In this document: positions 17,997 to 26,500 of the stretch, piece after piece | Layout of the letters: each line of letters opens with the position of its first letter | How positions within the stretch are numbered: position 1 is the stretch's first letter | Assembly: GCF_013391765.2 (NCBI RefSeq) | Contig: NZ_JACBGI020000016.1 | Coordinates: forward strand, 1-50,591 | Direction: 5' to 3' | DNA: 50,591 bases | Source of the DNA: Thiomicrorhabdus heinhorstiae | GTDB lineage: Bacteria > Pseudomonadota > Gammaproteobacteria > Thiomicrospirales > Thiomicrospiraceae | Translations under genes and position numbers: made by a program | The notes under the pieces: generated by a model | Told to the model about the DNA's origin: nothing | Databases searched by the model: none | The model's input: only the letters and a program-made list of their open reading frames with translations

Positions 17997-20072
17997 TTAA
18001 AACGCATATTGAAAGCGTTGTACCACACCCGGCAAATCCAGAATCAAGGCAATATTGCCATTGCCGGTAATGGTCGCGCCTGCATAGCCTTTCACGCTAC
18101 GTAAAGTGGCGCCTAAAGGCTTGATCACCACTTCTTCCTGGCCGTTGACCTGGTCGACAACCAGACCGACGCGCTGATTGCCGATACAGACAATCACAAC
18201 TTTCGGACTGGCCGCAGCCTGCTCACGTCCCTGCGGCAACAGCCAGTGATCGAGGAAAAACAGCGGAATGCTTTTCGAACGCAGGCGAACCATACGTTCT
18301 CCGTCAATCACGTTCGTCTGCGATTCGTCGTAGTCAAAAATTTCCTGTACGCTGGTCAACGGAATGGCATAGCTGTCCTCTTCGAACGACACCATCAAAG
18401 TCGGCAGGATCGCCAATGTCAAAGGCACACGAATCTGAATCTGCGTCCCTCTGCCGGTTTCCGAATGAATATCGATACTGCCGTTAAGACGGGTAATCAT
18501 GTTTTTGACCACGTCCATACCGACACCGCGTCCGGAAATATCGCTGATGGTTTCCGCCGTCGAGAAGCCAGCCGACAGAATCAACTCAAACGCCGCTTTA
18601 TCGGTCAACTGGTTGGCAGTCACTTCGTCCATCAAGCCTTTTTCAACCGCTTTGCGACGCAGCACATCGGCATCCATTCCTTTGCCGTCGTCGGTAATCG
18701 ACAGGAGGATATGATCGCCCTCCTGCTCGGCTGCCAAAATAACGGTGCCGCGTTTCTCTTTACCGGCTGCCAGACGATCCGCCGGCATCTCGATGCCATG
18801 GTCGACCGAGTTACGTACCAAATGCACCAATGGATCGGCCAAAGCTTCCACCAGATTTTTATCCAGATCAGTCTCTTCGCCACGCAATTCAAGGGTAATT
18901 TCCTTGCCAAGCTTGCGAGAAAGGTCGCGCACAACTCGCGGAAAGCGCCCAAATACTTTCTTAACCGGCTGCATTCGAGTTTTCATTACCGCCGCCTGCA
19001 GATCAGTTGTCACATGATCCAGGTTGCCGATGGTATTCGACAGACTCTCCTTATTGACTTCCGAATTGCGCAGGGTCAGCAAGCGGTTGCGAACCAATAC
19101 CAGTTCACCGACCAAATTCATAATTTCGTCAAGGCGCTTGGTATCGACACGAACCGAAGTTTCCTGTTGAGCTTTATTTTTGGCGGGCGCTGTGCTGTCT
19201 TCAGAACTTTTCACTGCGGCTTTAGAAGGCTGACCACTTTCTATGACTGCCGCTTGTGATTGGGTCGAAGGCGTTGCCACGGACGGAGCTTCCACTGTTT
19301 GCGGTACGATTAAGTTATCACGCTGATTCAGCAAGGCTTCAAACTCTTCATCGGTGATATCTCCGTCCGGATCAACCCCTTCCGCCAGGCTCAATTCCAC
19401 AGGAGATTCTTTCCGTGGAAGATCGCCTGACAAGGCGTCACGCTGATTCAACAGAGCTTCAAATTCTTCGTCGGAGATATCTCCGTCAGGGTCGGCACCG
19501 TCATCCAGCGACAGGACGACATTCTTAACCTCATTCGTCACTGCCGTATGAGGTTCGGTCTGCCCCATCAAGGCGTCGCGTTGATTCAAAAGCGCTTCAA
19601 ACTCGTCATCGGAGATATCACCGTCAGGATCAACCCCTTCTGCCAGACTCAATACCGGCGTTTCAGCTTGAATAATTACAGGTTCAACATGATCGGGCTT
19701 GGTCAAAGCATCCAAACGGCTTAACAGCTGAGAGTCATTTTCTGGTAATACGCGCTCTCCGTCGTTCAAACGTGATACGGCTTCTTGGACGGCATCGTAG
19801 GCCTGCAAAATAACGTCGGCAACCACCGAATCATAATCAATCACGTTGTTACGGATCTTATCGAAAACATTTTCGGCTCTGTGACACAGCTCCACCAAAG
19901 GCGTAACACCAAGGAAACCGGCACCACCCTTAAGGGTGTGGAACCCGCGGAAAACCGCATTCAATATTTCCTGATCTTTCGGCGATTGTTCCAGGTCAAG
20001 CAGCTGCTCATTGAGCTGATCAACCAATTCGGTCGCTTCGATCAAAAAGTCCTGTAAAATCTCTTCATCCAC
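17997..20072 (-). CDS. cheA: Chemotaxis histidine kinase CheA
   Basis: A 691-residue kinase that phosphorylates CheY and CheB. P1 (1-105) carries the phosphorylated His45 in FHTLKGGAGF. Residues 141-254 hold three 28-residue repeats in the place usually taken by P2. Dimerisation P3 follows (about 305-365), then the ATPase P4 (365-550) with RNSVDHGIE, DDGKGM and GRGVGMDVV, and CheW-like P5 (553-691). The start is GTG behind GGGGAA; the ATG four bases on is out of frame. It lies 118 bases after cheZ and 52 before cheW. Pseudomonas CheA proteins also carry DDEFEALL-type segments here, which supports a docking role. Confidence 0.97.
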   Translation of the reverse strand: MDEEILQDFLIEATELVDQLNEQLLDLEQSPKDQEILNAVFRGFHTLKGGAGFLGVTPLVELCHRAENVFDKIRNNVIDYDSVVADVILQAYDAVQEAVSRLNDGERVLPENDSQLLSRLDALTKPDHVEPVIIQAETPVLSLAEGVDPDGDISDDEFEALLNQRDALMGQTEPHTAVTNEVKNVVLSLDDGADPDGDISDEEFEALLNQRDALSGDLPRKESPVELSLAEGVDPDGDITDEEFEALLNQRDNLIVPQTVEAPSVATPSTQSQAAVIESGQPSKAAVKSSEDSTAPAKNKAQQETSVRVDTKRLDEIMNLVGELVLVRNRLLTLRNSEVNKESLSNTIGNLDHVTTDLQAAVMKTRMQPVKKVFGRFPRVVRDLSRKLGKEITLELRGEETDLDKNLVEALADPLVHLVRNSVDHGIEMPADRLAAGKEKRGTVILAAEQEGDHILLSITDDGKGMDADVLRRKAVEKGLMDEVTANQLTDKAAFELILSAGFSTAETISDISGRGVGMDVVKNMITRLNGSIDIHSETGRGTQIQIRVPLTLAILPTLMVSFEEDSYAIPLTSVQEIFDYDESQTNVIDGERMVRLRSKSIPLFFLDHWLLPQGREQAAASPKVVIVCIGNQRVGLVVDQVNGQEEVVIKPLGATLRSVKGYAGATITGNGNIALILDLPGVVQRFQYAF
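19311..19652 (-). repeat. Triple 28-residue repeat in the CheA linker
   Basis: CheA residues 141-168, 187-214 and 227-254 share the pattern LSLxxGxDPDGDIxDxEFEALLNQRDxL almost perfectly, separated by 18 and 12 unrelated residues. DNA copies have diverged at third positions, so the protein repeat is under selection rather than a recent duplication. Each unit has an acidic turn and an amphipathic helix. Confidence 0.9.
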
Positions 20073-20190
20073 GTCTCGTTCCCCATCGGTGCCCGGCTTT
20101 TAAGCATCGCTTGAACCTAAATTATTTTGTTGTTGTCTACTTAGCGATTAAAGCAACCGCTATGCCATACAAAATGGCGCCAATACCTTT

Positions 20191-20814
20191 TTACAGCCCA
20201 AGATCTTTTAACAGATCATCGACATCATCCTGGTGGCGCACGCTCTCCGATTTATCCGCCTTGATCTGCGGACCAACTCCAGCTAACAGATTCTCACGAT
20301 TGTCTAAGCGCTCCGGCAAATCCTGCAGGTCATGACCCGCTTTTTCGATCAACTGATGCAAACTGCCTTCCAACTCACCGATAATATGAATAACCTTATG
20401 TACAACCTGACCGGTCAAATCCTGATAGGATTGCGCTAAAATAATCTGATTGAATATACTACGTAACTGATTTAAATCATTCCCTTCCGGCAGTTCCTGG
20501 GAAACTCTGGTGATAACTTCCAGCCCCTGTTCGGCTTGATCCAAAGTCAACTGACTGGCCTCTTCGATACTGTTCAAAACATAGTGCAAGCGCTCGGTAA
20601 CATCCGGAATATCGTGCTTGGTCTGCATCAGAAGGTCGTCGTTGCCCAATTCATTCAACGCCTGATGAAGGCGATTCCCCAGACCCGATATTTCCTGATA
20701 TAACCGATGCTCCTGCAGGCCGGTCAGTTCATTTAACAAGGTCGTACTGCGAATTTCGTCTTGCTGCTGCAAAGCTTCCAGCAGTTGGGAAACCGTCTCT
20801 TGTAATTGCTTCAT
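20191..20814 (-). CDS. cheZ: CheY-phosphate phosphatase CheZ
   Basis: A 207-residue protein that dephosphorylates CheY and ends the tumble signal. It is almost wholly helical, forming the long four-helix bundle of the CheZ dimer. The catalytic segment AQSYQDLTGQV has Asp132 and Gln136, matching Asp143 and Gln147 of E. coli CheZ. The C-terminal helix DDVDDLLKDLGL is the CheY-docking peptide, joined by a flexible linker. It precedes cheA and lies behind a sigma-28 promoter and a leader of about 155 bases that contains a terminator-like hairpin. Confidence 0.95.
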   Translation of the reverse strand: MKQLQETVSQLLEALQQQDEIRSTTLLNELTGLQEHRLYQEISGLGNRLHQALNELGNDDLLMQTKHDIPDVTERLHYVLNSIEEASQLTLDQAEQGLEVITRVSQELPEGNDLNQLRSIFNQIILAQSYQDLTGQVVHKVIHIIGELEGSLHQLIEKAGHDLQDLPERLDNRENLLAGVGPQIKADKSESVRHQDDVDDLLKDLGL

Positions 20815-20870
20815 AGATACCCCATTTAGCGTCCAGAATCTGATCCCGGACCAATCCCAGCGAAGGCGTA

Positions 20871-20911
20871 AACAAAAACGCCCTATAGCGGCTTGGCCGG
20901 TATAAGGCGTT
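20871..20911 (-). terminator. Terminator-like hairpin inside the cheZ leader
   Basis: A long hairpin (20877-20911) with 14 pairs in three blocks (ACGCC/GGCGT, TATA/TATA, GGC-type apex) and two mismatches, followed on the minus strand by TTTTTGTTT. It lies between the sigma-28 promoter and the cheZ start, so it would either attenuate cheZ-cheA-cheW or end a short RNA of about 100 bases. Confidence 0.55.
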
Positions 20912-20977
20912 TCGGATCGCGATTACACAGTTTAAAAGCGGTCAGTCATGCGACCTTCTTTACCAAGCTATTTAAAA

Positions 20978-21004
20978 CTATCGGCCATATTTTTTATTTC
21001 TTCA
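20978..21004 (-). promoter_or_regulatory. Sigma-28 (FliA) promoter upstream of cheZ
   Basis: Minus strand TGAAG (21000-21004) and GCCGATAG (20978-20985) with the spacing seen at the other FliA sites of the window. The -10 element matches the consensus at seven of eight bases. The site directly abuts the cheY terminator. Confidence 0.6.
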
Positions 21005-21034
21005 CAAAAAAGCGCCTGAAAAGGCGCTTTTTGT
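21005..21034. terminator. Rho-independent terminator after cheY
   Basis: AGCGCC/GGCGCT stem (21011-21016 and 21023-21028) with flanking A and T runs on both sides. It ends the flhA-flhF-fleN-fliA-cheY transcript and insulates the cheZ promoter. Confidence 0.85.
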
Positions 21035-21065
21035 ATTAAGTGATCGTTTGTCGACAGAACCCCGT

Positions 21066-21470
21066 TTAACCAACTTGCTTCTGCGCCATGCGCTCGAAGA
21101 TTTTTTGAATCTTCTCGTTCAGCGTCGCGGCGGTAAACGGTTTGACAATATAACCGTCCACACCGGCCTGGGCCGCTTCGAGGATCTGCGAACGCTTCGC
21201 TTCGGCAGTAATCAGCAGGAACGGCAGATCTTTCAGGTTCTGATCGGCGCGTACATGCTTCAGGAGTTCAATGCCGGTCATTTTAGGCATATTCCAGTCG
21301 CTGACGATAAAATCGTATTTACCGGTCTGGATCATCGGCCAGGCGGTATCTCCGTCATCCGCTTCGTCCAAATTATTAAACCCGAGCTCTTTCAGCAGGT
21401 TTTTAACAATTCGACGCATGGTGGAAAAATCATCCACCACCAAAATGTTCATATCTCTATTGATTTGCAT
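21066..21470 (-). CDS. cheY: Chemotaxis response regulator CheY
   Basis: A 134-residue receiver protein that, when phosphorylated by CheA, binds FliM/FliN and reverses the motor. Acidic pair Asp13-Asp14, phosphoacceptor Asp58 in [13 protein letters not shown], switch Thr in LLITAEAK and Lys in YIVKPF are present, and the sequence is near that of E. coli and Pseudomonas CheY. The start is ATG 21470 behind AAGGGA; a second in-frame ATG lies six codons on. It follows fliA by 28 bases and is ended by a strong terminator. As in Pseudomonas, cheY comes directly after fliA and before cheZ. Confidence 0.97.
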   Translation of the reverse strand: MQINRDMNILVVDDFSTMRRIVKNLLKELGFNNLDEADDGDTAWPMIQTGKYDFIVSDWNMPKMTGIELLKHVRADQNLKDLPFLLITAEAKRSQILEAAQAGVDGYIVKPFTAATLNEKIQKIFERMAQKQVG

Positions 21471-21498
21471 GCATTATCCCTTTTTAGACGATGCCCTG

Positions 21499-22239
21499 TT
21501 ACAACCAGTCAGCCATGCGCGAACGAATTCGCTTAATTGCCTGACTGTGAATCTGACTGACGCGTGATTCGCTCACGTCAAGGACCTGACCGATCTCTTT
21601 CAAATTCAATTCTTCGTCGTAATACAGTGACATCACCAGTTTTTCTTTTTCTGGCAGGCGATCAATCTCTTTCGCCAAGGCCCCTTGAAACCCGTTTTCC
21701 GTTAATTCGGCTAAAGGGGTTGCTCCCTTACTGACCATTCGACCTTCAGCCAGTTCGTCGTGATCCGGCTGATCGATCGACAATAGCTGAACCGAATTGG
21801 TATCTTGTAAGATCTTATGATATTCATCGATCGAAATGCCCATTTCCTTAGCAATTTCTTCATCTTTTGCTTCACGGCCGAGTTTTCCTTCAACCTGATT
21901 GATGGCATCACTGACTTCACGGGACTTGCGATATACCGATCTCGGGGTCCAGTCACCTTTGCGGATTTCATCCAGCATCGCCCCACGAATACGGATTCCG
22001 GCATAGGTTTCGAAACTGGCACCCTGATTGGCATTGTATTTCTGCATCGCTTCAATCAGACCGATAATTCCCGATTGAATCAAATCTTCGACAAACACGC
22101 TATCCGGCAGGCGGCCCTTCAGGTGGTAGGCGATACGTTTCACCAGCGGCAAATAGGCTTCGACGTCCATTGTCTGCTGTGGAGAGGTCTGCTTCTGAAC
22201 CTGCTGATAAAGATTAGTCCTGCTCATAAAATTTGCCAC
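21499..22239 (-). CDS. fliA: Flagellar sigma factor FliA (sigma-28)
   Basis: About 246 residues; the sigma factor for late flagellar and chemotaxis genes. Region 2 includes DLIQSGIIGLIEAMQKYN and FETYAGIRIRGAMLDEIRKGDW, typical of FliA/WhiG sigma factors. Region 3 follows, and region 4 (LNLKEIGQVLDVSESRVSQIH) supplies the helix-turn-helix for the -35 element. I chose GTG 22239, six bases after AAAGG; ATG 22245 lies too close to that site and ATG 22227 too far. It sits 34 bases after fleN. Its predicted target promoters occur before fliD, cheZ, the plus-strand cheW and perhaps cheR and flhA. No gene for the antisigma factor FlgM is in this window. Confidence 0.96.
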   Translation of the reverse strand: MANFMSRTNLYQQVQKQTSPQQTMDVEAYLPLVKRIAYHLKGRLPDSVFVEDLIQSGIIGLIEAMQKYNANQGASFETYAGIRIRGAMLDEIRKGDWTPRSVYRKSREVSDAINQVEGKLGREAKDEEIAKEMGISIDEYHKILQDTNSVQLLSIDQPDHDELAEGRMVSKGATPLAELTENGFQGALAKEIDRLPEKEKLVMSLYYDEELNLKEIGQVLDVSESRVSQIHSQAIKRIRSRMADWL

Positions 22240-22273
22240 AATCATCCTTTAAAAAAGAGGCTAGAAGCCGGCT

Positions 22274-23155
22274 TTAAGCCTCTTTTTGAAATAAATTCTC
22301 AACAAAAAACTGTAAGTGTCCGGTTACGTTCCGAGGTATCGGCCAAGCATTGATTTTATCGGCGATATCGAAAAAAGCCGATGCCGCCGCACTCTGCGGA
22401 CGATGGATCGTTACCGGAATCTGTCTTTGCACTGCTTCGCGCAAAGCATTGTCCTGCGGAACCGAGCCCAGGAAATCGACCTGAATATCCAAAAATTGCT
22501 CCGCCACTCTAGCAAGCTTATCATACAGCTGTTTCCCTTGCAGAGCGGATATACTCATATTAGCAAGGATTCTAAAACGCGTCACTTGATAATCCCTGCT
22601 CAATACTTTAATTAAGGCGTACGCGTCCGTAATTGAAGCCGGTTCATCAGTAACAACGACAATAACTTCCTGTGCGGCGCGGCAGAAGTTGACCACACTT
22701 TCGGCAATCCCCGCCGCAGTATCGACCAGCAACACATCCAACTCGTCCGCCAACTCGGAAAAGGCGTGGACGATTCCGGCATTTTCCATCAGACTCAGCT
22801 GCGCCATTCTTCTGATACCCGAAGCGGCCGGAATCACTTTCAAGCCTGCCGGGCCTTCGACAATAACTTCTTTTAAGGTCTTTTCCCCGCTCAACACATG
22901 CGACAGGTTATAACTGGTTTGCAATCCGAGCATAATATCGACGTTCGCCAATCCCATATCGGCATCCATCAGTAGCACCCGGTTGCCTAGCTTACTTAAA
23001 GCAACACCCAGATTGACCGATACGTTGGTCTTGCCGACACCACCTTTTCCGCTGGCAACCGCGATTACGCGGATAGGTTTAGAGCCGCCGCCAGTGCTGC
23101 GAGAAGAAGAGGAGCCGTGCATTGCCCGCAAGCCTGCCGCTTGATCATTGTGCAT
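22274..23155 (-). CDS. fleN: Flagellar number regulator FleN/FlhG (ParA/MinD-type ATPase)
   Basis: A 293-residue ATPase that limits polar flagella, in Pseudomonas by acting on FleQ and in other species with FlhF and FliM/FliN. The deviant Walker A SGKGGVGKT (35-43) and the LLMDADMGLANVDIMLGL region are typical. A C-terminal membrane-binding amphipathic helix is plausible (HLQFFVENLFQKEA). It overlaps flhF by 11 bases and precedes fliA. The FleQ of this cluster lacks its N-terminal domain, so the FleN-FleQ interface may be altered. Confidence 0.96.
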   Translation of the reverse strand: MHNDQAAGLRAMHGSSSSRSTGGGSKPIRVIAVASGKGGVGKTNVSVNLGVALSKLGNRVLLMDADMGLANVDIMLGLQTSYNLSHVLSGEKTLKEVIVEGPAGLKVIPAASGIRRMAQLSLMENAGIVHAFSELADELDVLLVDTAAGIAESVVNFCRAAQEVIVVVTDEPASITDAYALIKVLSRDYQVTRFRILANMSISALQGKQLYDKLARVAEQFLDIQVDFLGSVPQDNALREAVQRQIPVTIHRPQSAAASAFFDIADKINAWPIPRNVTGHLQFFVENLFQKEA

Positions 23156-24308
23156 GACTAACCTCCCTGCCCACGCCTAAACGCAAGGCCGCATCTTCGG
23201 TCTGACGGCGCTGTTGACCCAATAGAATTGCGCGATCGATCAACTCTCTCACTTTTAAAGACTCCAAATCTTCCGGCACCCTCTGACCGGTCGAGACATA
23301 CGCCAGCGGCAAATTCTCTTCGGCAAGGACCGTTAACACATTTCCTAACTGCAAAGCCTCATCCATTTTGGTCAAAATACAGCCTTTTAACACCATACGC
23401 CCGAAAGAGCGCACTATGTCTTCCAGTGCCGATAACTGAGTCGCCGCGGAGATGACCAGATAGTTACGCACATAATTCAAACCGTCATGGCCTGAGGTTA
23501 ATTGTTGCGTTAATTGCAAATCTCGCTGGCTCATCCCGGCAGTATCGATCAGGATCATTTTCTTATGCTGTAACGAACTCAATAAAGCAACCAGCTCGCC
23601 GTGAGTCGATGCCACATGCACCGGAACGCGAATCAAATCGGCAAAGGTCTTTAACTGCGCCTGAGCACCGATTTTGTAGCAATCGGTGGTAATCAACGCG
23701 ATGTCATTAGTGCTGTGGCGCATGACAAAACGGCTTGCCAGCTTGGCGATGGTTGTGGTCTTACCTACACCGGTCGGACCGACCAGAGCAAAAATACCAC
23801 CGCGCTCAATCAAATCTTGATCGGCAACACTAATTCGCTCTTCCAATGCCTGCAACAGAAGCGTCCACGCCTTCGAACTGTCGGCATCGATTGCCTGCAA
23901 CAGTTTCTGGCTCAAATCCCAACCGATGCCTAATTGCAACAAACGCTTTAGCAGTGCAACCTGATGGGGATTCTGCTGTTCATTCTGATTCCAAGCCAAT
24001 CCGGACAGCTGATTTTCCAGCATGGAACGCATCGCCTGCAATTCCGACGCCATTGCCGCCAAATCAGGCTGCTGCTCCACTTGTCGAGCTCCCTTTATCT
24101 CGGAAGTTTTCTCCGGTTCCGGGGACAGAGAATCGACTTCGGAATGATTTTTCTTGTATTCCACCGCTTCAGGGTCAAGCGCGGTAACAATCTCGACACC
24201 ACCGTCAATATCTTTCGTCGACAAAATGACGGCATCATCGCCGTATTCCTGACGAACCAGATTCATTGCCTGGCGCATGGTCGGCGCGACATAGCGCTTA
24301 ATTTTCAC
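23145..24308 (-). CDS. flhF: Signal-recognition-type GTPase FlhF
   Basis: A 387-residue GTPase that places the flagellum at the pole. A basic N-terminal region (1-40, starting KIKRYVAPTMRQAMNLVRQE) and a variable linker precede the N domain and the G domain. G1 is GPTGVGKT (177-184), followed by LITTDCYKIGAQAQL and LIDTAGMSQRD. I chose GTG 24308 behind GGGAGG; it lies one base past the flhA stop, so translation is coupled, while an earlier GTG would start inside flhA. It overlaps fleN at its 3' end. FlhF and FleN together set polar site and number. Confidence 0.95.
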   Translation of the reverse strand: MKIKRYVAPTMRQAMNLVRQEYGDDAVILSTKDIDGGVEIVTALDPEAVEYKKNHSEVDSLSPEPEKTSEIKGARQVEQQPDLAAMASELQAMRSMLENQLSGLAWNQNEQQNPHQVALLKRLLQLGIGWDLSQKLLQAIDADSSKAWTLLLQALEERISVADQDLIERGGIFALVGPTGVGKTTTIAKLASRFVMRHSTNDIALITTDCYKIGAQAQLKTFADLIRVPVHVASTHGELVALLSSLQHKKMILIDTAGMSQRDLQLTQQLTSGHDGLNYVRNYLVISAATQLSALEDIVRSFGRMVLKGCILTKMDEALQLGNVLTVLAEENLPLAYVSTGQRVPEDLESLKVRELIDRAILLGQQRRQTEDAALRLGVGREVSHAQ

Positions 24309-24309
24309 C

Positions 24310-26409
24310 TTAACCTCCCTGACCGATATTCGCCACGACACTTATCTGACGGTTTTCCGGCACTTCCGAATAAGCCAGAACCCATAAATTCGGCAAACTG
24401 AAACGGAACAGACGCGCTAATTGAGCACGAATCTGCGGCGCAACCAGCAAAACTGCCTGCTGTCCGCTAATTTCCACCTGTTCGGCTTGTTCCTTCAATG
24501 CCTTATGCAGCCGCTCGGCCAAGCTCGGTTCAACCGCCAACTGGCCTTCCGGCGCTCCTTGAGTAGCTTGGAGCAATATCTGTTCCAAAGAAGGGTCTAA
24601 GGTGATAACTTTCAGTTCGCCATCTCCGCCGACGATTTCCTGAACAATCGAGCGCCCGAGCGCGGCACGAACCGCAATCGTCAATTCGCCCGGCTGTTGA
24701 GTACGGGATGCGTGTTCGGTCAAGGTCTCCATAATGGTTCGCATATCACGAATCGAGACTTTTTCACGTAGAAGATTCTGCAGAACTTTAACCAGTGTCG
24801 CCAAAGACAATTTATCCGGAACCAGTTCATCGACCAGCTTAGGCGAAGTCTGCTTCAGCTTATCAAGCAGCTGCTGGGTTTCGTCATGTCCGAGCAGTTC
24901 GTAGGCGTAATCCTGGATCAATTGACTGACATGGGTTGCCACCACCGTACTGGCATCCACCACCGTATAGCCAAGCGCTTGCGCCTGATCTTGGTCACTC
25001 GGCGCAATCCAGACTGCATCCAGACCGAAGGTAGGATCCTTAGTCGCCATACCGGAAACTTCGCCGAACACCTGTCCCGGATTAATCGCCAACTCGCGAT
25101 CAGGAAAAACCTCGCCTTCTCCGGAAGAGACTCCCATCAATAAAATTCGATATTGATTCGGCTTAAGATCAAGGTTATCGCGAATGTGTACTGCCGGAAC
25201 CAGAAAGCCGAGCTCTTGAGAAACTTTACGCCTGACCCCTTTAATACGGTTTAGCAACTGGCCGTTCTGCGACTGATCCACCATCGAAATCAAGCGATAG
25301 CCGACTTCCAGGCCGAGAATATCCACCGACTGAACATCCTCCCAACTCAGTTCAGAAGAAGTCGGCACCTCTTCTTCCATTTCCTGTGCGGCGGCAACTT
25401 CTGCCTGTTGCGGCTGCAGACGCTGTTGTCTATGAATCAAATAAGCTCCGGTACCGGCAATCGCCGCAAAGCTCAAAAATGCCAGATTCGGCATTCCCGG
25501 AATCAATCCCATGATACCGACAATTGCTGCGGTTGTTCCCAAGGCTTTCGGATTGGAGAACATCTGCATCTGCAACTGTTCGCCCATATCTTTCCTTTCG
25601 GCGCCTGTTACCCTGGTGACAATAATCGCTGTCGCCGTCGACAGTAACAGAGCAGGAATCTGTGCTACCAGCCCATCGCCCAATGTCAAAATCGTATAAA
25701 CCTGAGCGGCATCGCCAAACGGCATTCCATGCTGCCCGACACCGATTGCAAAACCGCCGATCAGGTTGATAAACAGAATAAGAATCCCGGCAACGGCGTC
25801 ACCACGTACGAATTTACTGGCACCGTCCATGGAACCATAAAATTCCGCTTCTGTCGCTATTTCGGAACGACGTTGCTGCGCTTCCTGCTGAGTAATCAAT
25901 CCGGCATTCAAGTCGGCATCGATCGCCATCTGTTTCCCCGGCATCGAATCCAGAGTGAAACGCGCACTGACCTCTGCGACCCTTCCGGCCCCTTTGGTAA
26001 TGACCACGAAGTTAATGACCACCAGAATCGCGAAAACCACCAGACCAACCGCATAGTTGCCGCCGATAACGAACTCACCGAAAGCCTCGATGACCTTACC
26101 GGCCGCAGCGCCACCTTCGTGGCCTTCGAGCAAGATAACTCGGGTTGAAGCGATATTGAGCGACAGCCGGAATAGCGTCGCCAGCAGGATAACCGTTGGA
26201 AAAATAGCAAAGTCGAGAGGACGTTTTGCATAGATCGTGACCATCAACACCACCATCGATAAAACGATGTTGAAGGTAAAAAAGACATCCAGCAAGAACG
26301 GCGGCATAGGAATGGTCACCATACCCAACAGCGCCAAGACGGCAATCGGAACCGCTAAACCGCTTTTAAGCTTTTGCCTTATCAAGCTGACCAATTCGGA
26401 AAAATTCAT
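24310..26409 (-). CDS. flhA: Flagellar export gate protein FlhA
   Basis: A 699-residue core protein of the flagellar type III export gate. The N-terminal half (about 15-335) has eight membrane segments with the family signature VSARFTLDSMPGKQMAIDAD. The C-terminal half is the cytoplasmic docking platform for chaperone-substrate complexes such as FliS-FliC and FliT-FliD. First gene of flhA-flhF-fleN-fliA-cheY. An 88-base gap from flhB holds a sigma-28-like site and a hairpin, suggesting its own promoter in addition to readthrough. Confidence 0.97.
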   Translation of the reverse strand: MNFSELVSLIRQKLKSGLAVPIAVLALLGMVTIPMPPFLLDVFFTFNIVLSMVVLMVTIYAKRPLDFAIFPTVILLATLFRLSLNIASTRVILLEGHEGGAAAGKVIEAFGEFVIGGNYAVGLVVFAILVVINFVVITKGAGRVAEVSARFTLDSMPGKQMAIDADLNAGLITQQEAQQRRSEIATEAEFYGSMDGASKFVRGDAVAGILILFINLIGGFAIGVGQHGMPFGDAAQVYTILTLGDGLVAQIPALLLSTATAIIVTRVTGAERKDMGEQLQMQMFSNPKALGTTAAIVGIMGLIPGMPNLAFLSFAAIAGTGAYLIHRQQRLQPQQAEVAAAQEMEEEVPTSSELSWEDVQSVDILGLEVGYRLISMVDQSQNGQLLNRIKGVRRKVSQELGFLVPAVHIRDNLDLKPNQYRILLMGVSSGEGEVFPDRELAINPGQVFGEVSGMATKDPTFGLDAVWIAPSDQDQAQALGYTVVDASTVVATHVSQLIQDYAYELLGHDETQQLLDKLKQTSPKLVDELVPDKLSLATLVKVLQNLLREKVSIRDMRTIMETLTEHASRTQQPGELTIAVRAALGRSIVQEIVGGDGELKVITLDPSLEQILLQATQGAPEGQLAVEPSLAERLHKALKEQAEQVEISGQQAVLLVAPQIRAQLARLFRFSLPNLWVLAYSEVPENRQISVVANIGQGG

Positions 26410-26430
26410 TCACTTCGCTTTAAAATTTCT

Positions 26431-26466
26431 GGGTCTGTACAGCACATGAACATTGCAGCCAGACCC
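26431..26466 (-). other. Hairpin in the flhA leader
   Basis: Seven-base inverted repeat GGGTCTG/CAGACCC enclosing 22 bases, located between the candidate promoter start and the flhA ATG. Without a T-run it is not a terminator; it could affect translation or stability of the flhA message. Confidence 0.35.
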
Positions 26467-26473
26467 TTGCTAT

Positions 26474-26500
26474 ATATCGCCATTTTAACTTGAGTTTTTA
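26474..26500 (-). promoter_or_regulatory. Sigma-28-like promoter candidate of flhA-fliA operon
   Basis: Minus strand TAAA (26497-26500), 15-base spacer, GGCGATAT (26474-26481), six of eight bases of the FliA -10 element. The -35 overlaps the flhB stop codon. If real, FliA would raise its own expression. Confidence 0.4.

Noticed and set aside
18246-19259. Long open frame (337 codons) opposite cheA on the plus strand
   Set aside because: It mirrors the codon pattern of cheA, has no ribosome site and no recognisable domain; the same holds for the frames opposite rarA, cheB and fliF.
19311-19652. EF-hand calcium loops in the CheA repeats
   Set aside because: DPDGDISDDEF looks like an EF loop but is two residues too short and lacks the Gly-X-Ile placement, so calcium binding is not supported.
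26467-26484. Sigma-54-like TGGCGATATATAGC before flhA
   Set aside because: GG and GC are nine bases apart; sigma-54 needs ten, and the other sites in this window keep ten exactly.
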